Part shown: piece after piece, positions 10,363 to 19,006 of the stretch
Layout of the letters: the number at the start of each line of letters is the position of its first letter
How positions within the stretch are numbered: position 1 is the first letter of the stretch
Source: AP-15 sp963796155
GTDB lineage: Bacteria > Pseudomonadota > Alphaproteobacteria > ATCC43930 > CGMCC-115725
NCBI GenBank assembly: GCA_963796155.1
Contig: CAWCKT010000024.1
Location: 29,350-93,349 of the forward strand
Direction of reading: 5' to 3'
Length of the DNA: 64,000 nt
Notes under the pieces: model-generated
Told to the model about the DNA's origin: nothing
Database searches by the model: none
What the model saw: the letters and a program-made list of their open reading frames with translations, nothing else
Translations under genes and position numbers: made by a program

Positions 10363-11037
10363 ATGGCGATTATTGAGGCAGAACCTTACCCGTTCGAGCT
10401 CGATCCGGCACGGGCGAGCCTGGTCATCATCGACATGCAGCGCGATTTCCTCGAGCCGGGCGGGTTTGGCGCCGCGCTCGGCAACGACGTTTCGCTGTTG
10501 CGCCGGACCATCGCGCCGACCCGGCGCCTCCTCGCCGAGGCGCGCGCCGCGGGTCTGACCATCATCCACACCCGCGAAGGCCATCGTCCCGACCTTGCCG
10601 ACCTGCCGCCGGCGAAGAAAGCCCGCGGCAGGCTCGCCGCCGGCATCGGCGACCCGGGTCCGATGGGCCGCATCCTGGTGCGTGGCGAGCCCGGCCACGA
10701 CATCATCCCCGAACTCTACCCGCTGCCGGGCGAGCCGGTCGTCGATAAGCCGGGCAAAGGCGCATTTCACGCCACTGACCTCGACGCGATGCTGAAGAAC
10801 CGCGGCATCACCCAGCTGATCGTCTGCGGGGTTACCACTGAGGTCTGTGTCAACACGACAGTGCGCGAGGCCAACGATCGCGGCTACGACTGTGTCGTCG
10901 CGGCCGATTGCGTCGGCTCATACTTCCCGGAATTTCAGGAGATGGGGCTGCGCATGATCAAGGCGCAGGGCGGTATCTTCGGCTGGGTTGCCTCGTCCGA
11001 AGCCGTCATCGCCGCGCTCCCGACCGCGGCTCGTTGA
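10363..11037 (+). CDS. Isochorismatase-like cysteine hydrolase, triuret-hydrolase-like (TrtA type)
   Basis: A 224-residue cysteine hydrolase that would cleave a C-N bond in a urea oligomer. The triad is visible: Asp in LVIIDMQRDF (Asp24), Lys in VVDKPGKGAFHATDL, and the nucleophile Cys in CGVTTEVCVNTTVREAND. The shared blocks HTREGHRPDLADLPP, GIGDPGPMGRILVRGEPGHDIIPELYP and GSYFPEFQEMGLRMIKAQGGIFGW place it beside the biuret hydrolase encoded at 16127, yet clearly as a separate paralog. From memory it resembles triuret hydrolase (triuret to carboxybiuret), which I infer rather than prove. It lies 10 bases ahead of the permease, forming an operon. ATG at 10363 is chosen because the conserved sequence begins there. 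Confidence 0.72.
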   Translation: MAIIEAEPYPFELDPARASLVIIDMQRDFLEPGGFGAALGNDVSLLRRTIAPTRRLLAEARAAGLTIIHTREGHRPDLADLPPAKKARGRLAAGIGDPGPMGRILVRGEPGHDIIPELYPLPGEPVVDKPGKGAFHATDLDAMLKNRGITQLIVCGVTTEVCVNTTVREANDRGYDCVVAADCVGSYFPEFQEMGLRMIKAQGGIFGWVASSEAVIAALPTAAR

Positions 11038-11047
11038 GGAGGACGCA

Positions 11048-12613
11048 ATGAACACCGCAGCCGACACGCCGCGCTGGTGGGTTCCGGGCGATTGGAATGG
11101 CTTCTTCGGCCTGTTCACCAACGTTGTTCTCAACGTCATCGTATTGACCGGGCTGTGCCTGCACGTCGTCAACCTGCCGGCGGACATCGTCTATGGCCGT
11201 ATCCTGCCGGCGCTCGGCATCGCGCTGCCGCTCGGCAATCTCTACTACGCCTACCTTGCCTGGCGGCTCGCCAACAACGAGGGGCGCGGCGATGTGACGG
11301 CCATGCCCTATGGGCCGAGCGTGCCGCACATGTTCATCGTCGTCTTTCTGATCATGCTGCCGATCTATCTGAAGACGCACGACCCGGTGCTGGCCTGGCA
11401 GTCGGGGCTGGTATGGTGCCTCGTCATCGGCGTTATCGTGCTGCTGGGCGCCTTTGTCGGACCCACCGTGCGTAAATACACGCCGCGCGCTGCCATGCTC
11501 GGCACACTCGCCGGCATTTCGATCGCCTTCATCTCGATGCGCCCGGCCTTCCTAGGCTGGGAGGATCCTTGGCTCTTCATGCTGTCGTTGACCATTGTAC
11601 TCGTCAGCTGGATGGCCGGCGTCCGCCTGCCCTACGGCCTGCCCGGCGGCCTCGCAGCAGTAGTCCTCGGCACGGTGCTCGCCTGGTTGGCGAAGCTCGT
11701 TCACCTCGACGATTTGATGCAGCCGTCGGAGGTTGTCGCTGCCTTCAGTCAGTTCGGGCTGCGGCTGCCCTACCCGTCGACCGACTTCGCCAAGGCGCTC
11801 GGCGACATCGGACCGCTGCTCGTCACCGCCGTGCCGCTCGGCATCTACAACTTCACCGAGGGCATGAACAACGTCGAGAGCGCCGCCGCCGCCGGCGACG
11901 ATTACAGCCTGCGCAAGATCCTGCTCGCCGACGGCACCGGGGCCATCGTTGGCGCGGTGCTCGGCAGCCCGTTCCCGCCGGCTGTCTATATCGGCCATCC
12001 CGGATGGAAGGCGGTCGGCGGCCGGATCGGCTATTCGCTCGCCACCGGGGTGGTGATCGGGATCGTCTGCTTTCTTGGTCTGACGGCGCTATTGCTCGCG
12101 ATCATTCCTCTGGTCGCGATCCTGCCCATTCTCCTCTACATCGGTCTCGTCATCGGCGCACAGGCGTTCCAGGCGACACCGGCGCGGCACGCGCCGGCGA
12201 TTGTCCTCGCAATCCTGCCGAATATCGCCGCCTGGGCGCAGACGTTGATCGACGGTGCGCTTGGCGCGGCCGGCACCTCGGCCGAACAAGTGGGGATGGC
12301 CAAGCTCGGCGCCACCGGCGTCGTCTACCATGGCATGGCGCTGCTCGGCGGGGGTGCCGTGCTCGCGGGGTTGATCCTCGGCGCGATCGCCGCTTTTATC
12401 ATCGACCGCAAGTTCGACTGGGCCGCACTCTTCGCCGGCGCCGGCGCGGTCCTGTCGTTTTTCGGCTTCATCCACGGTACTTCGCTTGGCATCGGCAGCT
12501 CGGCTCCGGTGGCATTGGGCTACCTTATCGTCGCCGGCATCTGTTTTGCGCTCAGCCGGCAGAGCTATCCGGCGGCGGTAGTCCTCGCCGAAGAAGCGGT
12601 AGCGGAAGACTGA
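11048..12613 (+). CDS. Purine/uracil-type permease (NCS2/AzgA-like membrane protein)
   Basis: A 521-residue inner-membrane protein with about 12-14 hydrophobic spans. ATG at 11048 is preceded by GAGGAGGA, 10 bases after the stop of the hydrolase gene. The conserved centre TAVPLGIYNFTEGMNNVESAAAAGDDYSLRKILLADG is typical of NCS2/AzgA relatives that are often found beside cyclic-amide and urea-derivative hydrolases. GSPFPPAVYIGHPGWKAVGGRIGYSLATG follows. Linked to the triuret-hydrolase-like gene, it likely imports a nitrogen-rich heterocycle or linear ureide. The substrate is inferred from context only. Confidence 0.75.
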   Translation: MNTAADTPRWWVPGDWNGFFGLFTNVVLNVIVLTGLCLHVVNLPADIVYGRILPALGIALPLGNLYYAYLAWRLANNEGRGDVTAMPYGPSVPHMFIVVFLIMLPIYLKTHDPVLAWQSGLVWCLVIGVIVLLGAFVGPTVRKYTPRAAMLGTLAGISIAFISMRPAFLGWEDPWLFMLSLTIVLVSWMAGVRLPYGLPGGLAAVVLGTVLAWLAKLVHLDDLMQPSEVVAAFSQFGLRLPYPSTDFAKALGDIGPLLVTAVPLGIYNFTEGMNNVESAAAAGDDYSLRKILLADGTGAIVGAVLGSPFPPAVYIGHPGWKAVGGRIGYSLATGVVIGIVCFLGLTALLLAIIPLVAILPILLYIGLVIGAQAFQATPARHAPAIVLAILPNIAAWAQTLIDGALGAAGTSAEQVGMAKLGATGVVYHGMALLGGGAVLAGLILGAIAAFIIDRKFDWAALFAGAGAVLSFFGFIHGTSLGIGSSAPVALGYLIVAGICFALSRQSYPAAVVLAEEAVAED

Positions 12614-12622
12614 CAAACCGGC

Positions 12623-13276
12623 TCAAAACTCCATATCGAGTTCTTCGAGCTCGTCGGGCTCGACAATCGCGGCTGCGCGCCATGCGATCATGTCCGGCAG
12701 CGCCATGATGCGCTCGCAGTAGTCTTCGCAATCACGGTGGAGACGCACATCGTAGGTCTGGAACCGTGTCACGACTGGCGCGTACATCGCGTCGGCCATC
12801 GTCAATGTCCCGAACAGGTAGGGACCGTGATAGGCCGCCAAACAGTCGCGCCAGATCGTGCTGATGCGGTCGATGTCGGCCTGCGCTCCGGACCACACCT
12901 TGAAGCCCGGATGGCTGGCTTTGAGGTTCATCGGGAGTGCCGACCGCAAATTTGTGAAGCCGGAATGCATTTCCCCGCAGATCGAGCGGCAGCGGGCGCG
13001 GGCCGCGCGATCGGTCGGCAGCAGACCCGCCTTCGGCTTCACCTCGTTGAGATACTCGGCGATGGCCAGCGTATCCCAAATCCTGGTGCCCTCGTGCGTG
13101 AGACACGGCACCAGGATCGACGGCGACAGCAGCAGCAGTTCGGCACGGTTTGCCGGGTCGTCCGCCGGCACTACTTCTTCGACGAATTCCAGGCCGGCCA
13201 TTCTGCACAGCAGCCAGCCGCGGAGCGACCAGGAGGAATAATTCTTGCTGCTGATGGTGAGAATGGTCTCGGTCAT
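12623..13276 (-). CDS. Glutathione S-transferase family protein
   Basis: A 217-residue soluble GST. The thioredoxin-like N-terminal domain begins LTISSKNYSSWSLRGWLLC with the likely catalytic Ser, and carries the cis-Pro turn SILVPCLTHEG and the glutathione-contact segment WDTLAIAEYLNE. The helical C-terminal domain covers about residues 85-215. ATG at 13276 has GAAGGAG eight bases upstream. It converges on the permease gene with a 9-base gap. Substrate cannot be told; the opening resembles the group that includes maleylacetoacetate isomerase-like and YfcF-like GSTs. Confidence 0.87.
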   Translation of the reverse strand: MTETILTISSKNYSSWSLRGWLLCRMAGLEFVEEVVPADDPANRAELLLLSPSILVPCLTHEGTRIWDTLAIAEYLNEVKPKAGLLPTDRAARARCRSICGEMHSGFTNLRSALPMNLKASHPGFKVWSGAQADIDRISTIWRDCLAAYHGPYLFGTLTMADAMYAPVVTRFQTYDVRLHRDCEDYCERIMALPDMIAWRAAAIVEPDELEELDMEF

Positions 13277-13419
13277 CCATATGCTCCTTCACTGCGCACG
13301 TATGCAGCCCCCATGCCATTATCGGCAAGTGTTTCGTGACGCCGCAACCCAGGGATGCTTCGACTTGGTCGAAGAAATCCAGTACCCTCTGGATCCTCGC
13401 CGTCAGCCGGTAACTCCCG

Positions 13420-14637
13420 ATGATCTATCAGAATTTTCAGGCTTATTCCGACATCGCCGGACCGGTGCGGGCGATTGCCGGTATGGCTGCGACGGCATTT
13501 GCGCAACCGCTGCCCGGATTGTCGCACAATGGATCCCATCGGGCGGGCGCAGCCATTTGCGAACTCGTTGCGCGCGCGGGGTTGAGCCACCACCGACCTG
13601 CCTTCGGGATCAACACCGTCAAAATCGGCGGCCGGCTCGTCGCGGTGCGGGAGACGGCCATTCACCGGACCCCGTTCTGCACCCTGCTGCACCTTGAAAA
13701 AGATCTGGTGGCGGCTCAACCGCGAATCCTGCTCGTGGCGCCGATGTCAGGGCATTTTGCGACTTTGCTGCGTGGTACGGCGCAGACGCTCCTCGTCGAT
13801 CACGATGTCTATCTGACCGACTGGCACAACGCTCGCGATGTCGGTTTGCAGCACGGCCGGTTCGACTGCGACGACTTTGTCGATCACGTCATCACCTTTC
13901 TCCAAGTGCTGGGCCCCGGGGCGCATGTCGTAGCGGTGTGCCAGCCCTGCGTCGCGGTGCTCGCAGTCGCCGCAATCATGGCCGAAGATTCCGATCCCGC
14001 GCAGCCGCGCAGCATGACGTTGATGGCGGGTCCGATCGACGCAAGGGTTAATCCGACGGAGGTCAACAGGCTGGCGACGAGCCGGCCGATCGAGTGGTTC
14101 GAGCACAATCTGATCGGCGTCGTGCCGTTGCGTTACGCCGGCGCCATGCGACGCGTCTACCCCGGATTTGTGCAGCTTGCCGCCTTTGTGAGCATGAACT
14201 TCGAACGCCATCTCAAAGCCCAGATCGATCTTTTTTGCCATCTCGCCAATGGCGAGGATGAAAAGGCGGCGGCGATCCGGGCGTTCTACGACGAGTATTG
14301 CGCGGTCATGGATTTGCCGGCCGAATTCTACCTCCAGACCGTCCGCACCGTGTTTCAGGAGCACGCTCTGCCGCTGGGCAGGTTCGAGTGGCGCGGCCGG
14401 CGCGTCGATCCGCGGGCGGTCAGACGTACCGCGCTGTTCACCGTCGAAGGTGAGCGAGACGACATCTGCGCCGTCGGCCAGACCCTAGCTGCCCACGAAT
14501 TGTGCAGTGGCATTAGGCCCTACATGAAGCGCCATCATGTCCAGACCGGCGTCGGCCACTACGGCGTTTTCAACGGCCGGCGTTGGAGCAGTTACATTTA
14601 TCCGATCCTGCGGAGCATCGTTTACGCCAGCGACTAA
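13420..14637 (+). CDS. phaZ: Intracellular poly(3-hydroxybutyrate) depolymerase
   Basis: Breaks down stored polyhydroxybutyrate granules in the cytoplasm. The 405-residue length, the start MIYQNFQAYSDIAGPVRAIA, and the box VAVCQPCVAVLA with the catalytic Cys174 in place of the usual lipase Ser all match the PhaZ group of the alpha/beta-hydrolase fold. The segment LTDWHNARDVGLQHGRFDCDD is typical of the family, and GVGHYGVFNGRRW carries the catalytic His. There is no signal peptide. It shows that the host accumulates PHB. It lies between catabolic genes and is probably transcribed alone. Confidence 0.92.
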   Translation: MIYQNFQAYSDIAGPVRAIAGMAATAFAQPLPGLSHNGSHRAGAAICELVARAGLSHHRPAFGINTVKIGGRLVAVRETAIHRTPFCTLLHLEKDLVAAQPRILLVAPMSGHFATLLRGTAQTLLVDHDVYLTDWHNARDVGLQHGRFDCDDFVDHVITFLQVLGPGAHVVAVCQPCVAVLAVAAIMAEDSDPAQPRSMTLMAGPIDARVNPTEVNRLATSRPIEWFEHNLIGVVPLRYAGAMRRVYPGFVQLAAFVSMNFERHLKAQIDLFCHLANGEDEKAAAIRAFYDEYCAVMDLPAEFYLQTVRTVFQEHALPLGRFEWRGRRVDPRAVRRTALFTVEGERDDICAVGQTLAAHELCSGIRPYMKRHHVQTGVGHYGVFNGRRWSSYIYPILRSIVYASD

Positions 14638-14651
14638 GCTCGTAAACCCGC

Positions 14652-16079
14652 TCAGCCGCTCGCCCCGGCGACTTGTCTTCCGGCGCGCCCAGCACCGAGC
14701 GGCAAGGCGGCAATCTCCTGAAACCGTGCCCCGAGCTCGAGTAGAGCAGAATCGTAATGGGCGGGTGCTATTATCGAGATTCCGAACGGCAGACCGCTCT
14801 TGCCGAACCCCGCCGGGAGAGCGATCGCCGCGAGATCGAGCAGGTTCACGAAGCTGGTATAGAGGCCGAGGTTGGCGTTGAGGCGCAACGGCTCGGCCGC
14901 CACTGCCGCGATTTCATAAATGGTGCCGGCAGTCGGCAGCAGCAGAACATCGACCTCTGCGAATATGGCGTCGGCAGCGCGCCGCAGCGCGACGAGCTCG
15001 TATTGCGCGCGATAGGCATCGAGCGCGCTGTAGCGGCGGGCGCCTTCGAGGATCGAGCGGGTGATCGGCAGCACCGATCCAGGGTTCTCGCTCAGCAGCG
15101 TTTCGGTGGCGTGCAGGCGCTCGGCAACCCAAGGGCCTTCGTAAAGCAGGCGTCCGGTGTCGCGAAACGGCGCGAAAGTTGTCTGCACTCTGGTTCCGCC
15201 GGTTTCTTCGAGTATGCCGATTGCTGCGTCAAAGAGTGCTGCGGCCTGTTTGTCGTCGAAGAATTCGAGGTCGGACGATGGTGGGACGCCGAACCGGAAA
15301 CACGCTCCAAAGCTCGACGGGACCGTCGCATCGGGCGGCCGGGCGAGGGGATCCTCCGGGTCGAAACATGCCGCCGCGTCGAAGACCGCCGATGCGTCCT
15401 GCACGGTCGGCGCCAGCACCGAGATGCAGTCGAGCGATCGGCAGGCGGGTACAATTCCCCGCGTGCTCAGCAGGCCGCGGGTCGGCTTCAGTCCGACGAT
15501 GTTGTTGAAGGCGGCGGGGATGCGCCCCGATCCAGCCGTGTCGGTGCCGAGCGCGAAGCTGACGAGGCCCGCCGCGACCGCCACCGCCGAGCCGGAACTC
15601 GAACCCCCCGGAATAAAGCGCAGGTCGAAAGGGTTGCGCGGCACCCCGTAGGGTGAGCGCGTGCCGACCAGCCCGGTAGCGAACTGATCGAGGTTGGTCT
15701 TGCCGAGCAGCACGGCGCCCGCGGCGAGCAGCCGCGCCACAACGGGCGCAGTTTCGCTCGGAGTGTAGGCGAAAGCAGAGCACCCGGCTGTGGTAGGCAT
15801 GCCGGCGACATCGATATTGTCCTTGACCGCAAAGGGGATCCCGAAGAGCGGCAGGCGTTCGACCGTGCGCCGGTCGGCCGCCGCCTGGGCATCGAGGTCG
15901 CGGGCGCGAGCTCTGAGGGCACTTTCGCTCGATCGCGAGATCCAGATCGCCGGATCATCCCACTCAGCGATCCGAGTGAGTACCCGGTCGACCAATTGAG
16001 TTACCGAGATCGTGCTGCGGAGGAAGGCGCTGCGCAGAGACGCGATTTCGAACGTAGAGCCGGTAACGGTCATTGGCAT
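14652..16079 (-). CDS. atzF: Allophanate hydrolase, amidase-signature domain only (AtzF-like)
   Basis: Hydrolyses allophanate, the product of biuret hydrolase, releasing ammonia. It is about 475 residues of amidase-signature fold. Lys is in FAVKDNIDVAG and the Ser-cis-Ser pair in GGSSSGSAVAVAAG and GTDTAGSGRIPAAFNN. Strong family blocks are KTNLDQFATGLVGTRSPYG and LKPTRGLLSTRGIVPACRS. Classical AtzF has about 600 residues with an extra C-terminal domain that is absent here; the frame stops at 14652 soon after the amidase fold. The start may be ATG at 16079 or 16073, and neither has a clear ribosome site. It is divergent from biuH with 47 bases between them, so the pair probably share a control region. 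Confidence 0.85.
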   Translation of the reverse strand: MPMTVTGSTFEIASLRSAFLRSTISVTQLVDRVLTRIAEWDDPAIWISRSSESALRARARDLDAQAAADRRTVERLPLFGIPFAVKDNIDVAGMPTTAGCSAFAYTPSETAPVVARLLAAGAVLLGKTNLDQFATGLVGTRSPYGVPRNPFDLRFIPGGSSSGSAVAVAAGLVSFALGTDTAGSGRIPAAFNNIVGLKPTRGLLSTRGIVPACRSLDCISVLAPTVQDASAVFDAAACFDPEDPLARPPDATVPSSFGACFRFGVPPSSDLEFFDDKQAAALFDAAIGILEETGGTRVQTTFAPFRDTGRLLYEGPWVAERLHATETLLSENPGSVLPITRSILEGARRYSALDAYRAQYELVALRRAADAIFAEVDVLLLPTAGTIYEIAAVAAEPLRLNANLGLYTSFVNLLDLAAIALPAGFGKSGLPFGISIIAPAHYDSALLELGARFQEIAALPLGAGRAGRQVAGASG

Positions 16080-16126
16080 GCTATTTGAAGTGTGGTGATT
16101 CGCACCGTCTGCACGAGAGCCCGCCG

Positions 16127-16810
16127 ATGACGCAACGCTATGTCCCGGCCGATCCTTATCCCTGGCCTTATAATGGTGATCTCCTGCCGACAAACACGGC
16201 GCTGATCGTCATCGACATGCAGACCGATTTCTGCGGGATCGGCGGCTATGTCGACCGCATGGGATACGATCTGACGCTCACCCGCGCGCCGATCGAGTCG
16301 ATTGCGGCCGTGCTCGCCGCAATGCGCCGCCAAGGATTCCACGTCCTCCACACCCGCGAGGGGCATCGGCCCGATCTCGCCGACCTCCCGGAAAACAAGC
16401 GCTGGCGGTCGCGGCGTATCGGCGCCGGGATCGGCGACCCGGGCCCCTGCGGTCGCATCCTGGTGCGCGGCGAGCCCGGCTGGGAGATCATCCCGGAGCT
16501 GGCGCCGCTTCCCGGCGAGCCGATCATCGACAAGCCCGGCAAGGGTTCATTCTGTGCGACCGATCTCGAATTGATGCTGCGGCTGCGCGGCATTGCCAAC
16601 CTCGTGCTGACCGGCATCACCACCGATGTCTGCGTCCACACGACGATGCGTGAGGCCAACGACCGCGGGTTCGAATGCCTGCTGCTCGAAGATTGCTGCG
16701 GCGCCACCGACCGGTCAAACCATGAGCACGCGATCAAGATGATCAAGATGCAGGGTGGGGTATTCGGAACGGTCGCGGATTCGCAAGCGCTGTTGGCGGT
16801 GCTCGGATAG
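16127..16810 (+). CDS. biuH: Biuret amidohydrolase
   Basis: Cysteine hydrolase that converts biuret to allophanate and ammonia. The 227-residue protein aligns closely with the Rhizobium leguminosarum enzyme as I remember it: YPWPYNG, MQTDFCGIGGYVDRMGYDL, NKRWRSRRIGAGIGDPGPCG, KPGKGSFCATDLEL, GITTDVCVHTTMREANDRG and LEDCCGATD. The triad Asp30-Lys136-Cys169 falls at a constant offset of six from the known Asp36-Lys142-Cys175. With the divergent allophanate hydrolase it forms the lower arm of cyanuric acid, biuret or triuret degradation. Confidence 0.92.
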   Translation: MTQRYVPADPYPWPYNGDLLPTNTALIVIDMQTDFCGIGGYVDRMGYDLTLTRAPIESIAAVLAAMRRQGFHVLHTREGHRPDLADLPENKRWRSRRIGAGIGDPGPCGRILVRGEPGWEIIPELAPLPGEPIIDKPGKGSFCATDLELMLRLRGIANLVLTGITTDVCVHTTMREANDRGFECLLLEDCCGATDRSNHEHAIKMIKMQGGVFGTVADSQALLAVLG

Positions 16811-16990
16811 CCTTGGCCAGGGTAATTTCGGGATAGTCGCAGACGACCATACGGCCGCTGTTGAGCGACCGCAACTCCGGCATCACCGTGGCGCACTTGG
16901 TCTGACCCTTTGCGCAACGCCCATAGAACCGCCAAGTGCCGCGGTCCGGATCGATGGGGCCGCCCGGCTCCCCGTCGAGGTTTGACCCGG
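16811..16990 (-). pseudogene. C-terminal remnant of an oligopeptide ABC-transporter ATPase (DppF/OppF type)
   Basis: The minus strand encodes GEPGGPIDPDRGTWRFYGRC, then AKGQTKC, PELRSL and VVCDYPE. This is the oligopeptide_HPY C-terminal domain, with its cysteines, that ends DppD/DppF-type ATPases, as in the intact dppF of this window (GEPRSPIDPAPDICPLYGRC). Nothing of the ATP-binding core is left upstream. It is a tail fragment beside a complete dpp-like operon on the other strand. The remaining bases to 17214 hold no gene. Confidence 0.65.
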
Positions 16991-17214
16991 CCCTACTCCA
17001 GTTCAGCGCTTGGCTGCTGCGGGCCTACCGGGAAGGCGCCTACGGTATCGGCTGAACGGTCTGCCGGTCCGCTCGCTAATCAAACCGGCAAACCACGATT
17101 AGTCTGCTCACGGTTTGGACAGGGCTACGCCGAGGCGGCGATCTAACCGCGACGGCCAATCTGGCACGCCGATTGCTGCGATCGCTCCGCACCCAAAGTG
17201 GAGCGGAGAGGGCG

Positions 17215-18816
17215 ATGAGGCGGCGCGATTTTCTGAAGCGCTCGACGGCGGCGGCCGCGGGGACCGTTGCGGCGGCCTACGTCCTCCCCGCCCGGGCGCA
17301 GTCGCACAAGGACACCTTGCTGACCCTATCCGAAGGCGGTCCCAACAATCTCGACGTGATGGGGTTCGGTACCAACCGTCCGGGTTACGAGGCGTCCTGG
17401 AACACCTACGACCGGCTCGTGACTTACGGGGTCAAGAAGGACGCCGACGGCAACGACCATTACGATTCCACCAAAATTGTGCCGGAATTGGCCGAGTCCT
17501 GGGATCTCGGCGACATGTCGGTCACCTTCAAACTGCGCAAGGACGCGAAATTCCACGACGGCACTCCGGTTACCGCCAAGGATGTCAAATGGTCGTTCGA
17601 CCGGGCGGTAACGGTAGGCGGTGCCCCGACTTTTCAGTTCGCCGCCGGCTCAATGCAAAAACCGGAGCAGTTCGTCGCCGTCGACGATTACACCTTCCGC
17701 ATCGACTTCCTGCGCAAGGACAAATTGACGATGCCGGATCTCACGGTGCCGTCGGCGGTGGTGATCAATTCCGAGTTGGCCAAAAAACACGCCGCTGACA
17801 AAGACCCGTGGGCGATGGATTGGCTGAAGAACAATGAAGCCGGCGGCGGCGCCTTCCGCGTCGAAAAGTGGACGCCCGGTCAGGAGTTGATCTACCAGCG
17901 CTTTGATGAATGGAAATCCGGGCCGGTGCCGAAGATCCAGCGGGTGATCTGGCGCATCGTCCCCTCGGCCGGCAATCGCCGGGCATTGCTCGAACGCGGC
18001 GACGCCGACATCTCGGTCGACCTCCCACCCAAGGACGTGGCCGAGATGGCCGCCGACAAAAAGTTGACGGTGGTCGGCTCGCTGATCGAGAGCGCGCTGA
18101 TCTACCTGAGCATGAATGTCAAGATTCCCCCTTTCGACAAGGTCAAGGTGCGCCAGGCGGTTGCCTATGCGATCCCCTACCAGAAGATCATGGACGCGGC
18201 GATGTTCGGCCGCGGCAAACCGATGTTCGGCGGTCCGAGCGAGGTAACGACGACGGAGTGGCCGCAGCCGAGCCCTTATGTCACCGATCTCGCCAAGGCA
18301 AAGCAATTGCTCGCCGAAGCCGGGCTCCCCGACGGGTTCGAGACGACGCTCTCCTTTGATCTCGGCTATGCCGTGACGCAAGAGCCGCTTTGCGTGTTGG
18401 TGCAGGAAAGCCTCGCCCAGATCGGTATCAAAGTCACGCTCAACAAGGTCCCCGGCGCCAATTGGCGGGCCGAGTTCTCGAAGAAGACGCTGCCCTTGCT
18501 CGCCAACGTGTTTGGTGCTTGGCTAGATTATCCTGAATACTTCTTTTATTGGAACTATCACGGGCAGAACTCGCTTTTCAACGACATGTCCTACCAAAAT
18601 CCGGCGATGGACAGACTAATCGACGCCGCCCGTTTCGAGACCGATCCGCGGAAATACGACGAGGAAGTCGAGGGCTTCATCACGATTGCCTTCGCCGACA
18701 TACCGCGCATCCCGGTGTTCCAGCCCTCGCTCGATGTGGCGATGCAGAAGGACGTGACCGGGTATCGCTACTGGTTTCACCGTCAGCTCGATTATCGGCA
18801 ATTGGCCAAGACTTAA
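17215..18816 (+). CDS. ABC transporter periplasmic substrate-binding protein (Dpp/Opp family, SBP_bac_5)
   Basis: Periplasmic binding protein of a peptide or nickel-type ABC importer, 533 residues. ATG at 17215 follows GGAGAGGG. The leader RRRDFLKRSTAAAAG looks like a twin-arginine signal with cleavage near ARAQS. Cluster-5 SBP landmarks include SWDLGDMSVTFKLRKDAKFHDGTPVTAKDVKWSFDR (about residues 100-135) and KVRQAVAYAIPYQKIM. It is the first gene of a five-gene operon with two permeases and two ATPases. Because the block adjoins the biuret and allophanate genes, a small nitrogen compound or dipeptide is a plausible ligand, but no residue defines it. Confidence 0.88.
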   Translation: MRRRDFLKRSTAAAAGTVAAAYVLPARAQSHKDTLLTLSEGGPNNLDVMGFGTNRPGYEASWNTYDRLVTYGVKKDADGNDHYDSTKIVPELAESWDLGDMSVTFKLRKDAKFHDGTPVTAKDVKWSFDRAVTVGGAPTFQFAAGSMQKPEQFVAVDDYTFRIDFLRKDKLTMPDLTVPSAVVINSELAKKHAADKDPWAMDWLKNNEAGGGAFRVEKWTPGQELIYQRFDEWKSGPVPKIQRVIWRIVPSAGNRRALLERGDADISVDLPPKDVAEMAADKKLTVVGSLIESALIYLSMNVKIPPFDKVKVRQAVAYAIPYQKIMDAAMFGRGKPMFGGPSEVTTTEWPQPSPYVTDLAKAKQLLAEAGLPDGFETTLSFDLGYAVTQEPLCVLVQESLAQIGIKVTLNKVPGANWRAEFSKKTLPLLANVFGAWLDYPEYFFYWNYHGQNSLFNDMSYQNPAMDRLIDAARFETDPRKYDEEVEGFITIAFADIPRIPVFQPSLDVAMQKDVTGYRYWFHRQLDYRQLAKT

Positions 18817-18844
18817 CAGGCTAATGAAAAAGGCCCACATCGCC

Positions 18845-18967
18845 GTCATTCCGGGGCCGGAGCGCAGCGAGGGAGCCCGGAACCCATGAACACCCGCTCG
18901 AGAAACAAGGGCTTGGCCTGTGTTCTTGGATTCCGGGCTCAGCCCTGCAGGGCCGCCCCGGAATGAC
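18845..18967. repeat. Two-level palindromic intergenic repeat
   Basis: The outer arms GTCATTCCGGGG (18845-18856) and CCCCGGAATGAC (18956-18967) are perfect inverted repeats. An inner pair, GAGCCCGGAA and TTCCGGGCTC, forms a second stem. It fills the gap between the binding-protein gene and the first permease, so it may affect relative expression in the operon. This is the layout of short mobile palindromic elements in alphaproteobacteria. Confidence 0.75.
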
Positions 18968-19006
18968 AGCCGAATTTTTCCGCAGCCTGGTAAGGGCGCC
19001 GGATCA

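Noticed and set aside
16660..16675. GGGTTCGAATGCC resembling a tRNA T-loop
   Set aside because: It lies inside biuH and no acceptor stem or anticodon arm can be built around it.
17183..17205. CGCTCC/GGAGCG hairpin before the binding-protein gene as a riboswitch
   Set aside because: Only a six-base stem overlapping the ribosome-site region; no conserved riboswitch core is visible.
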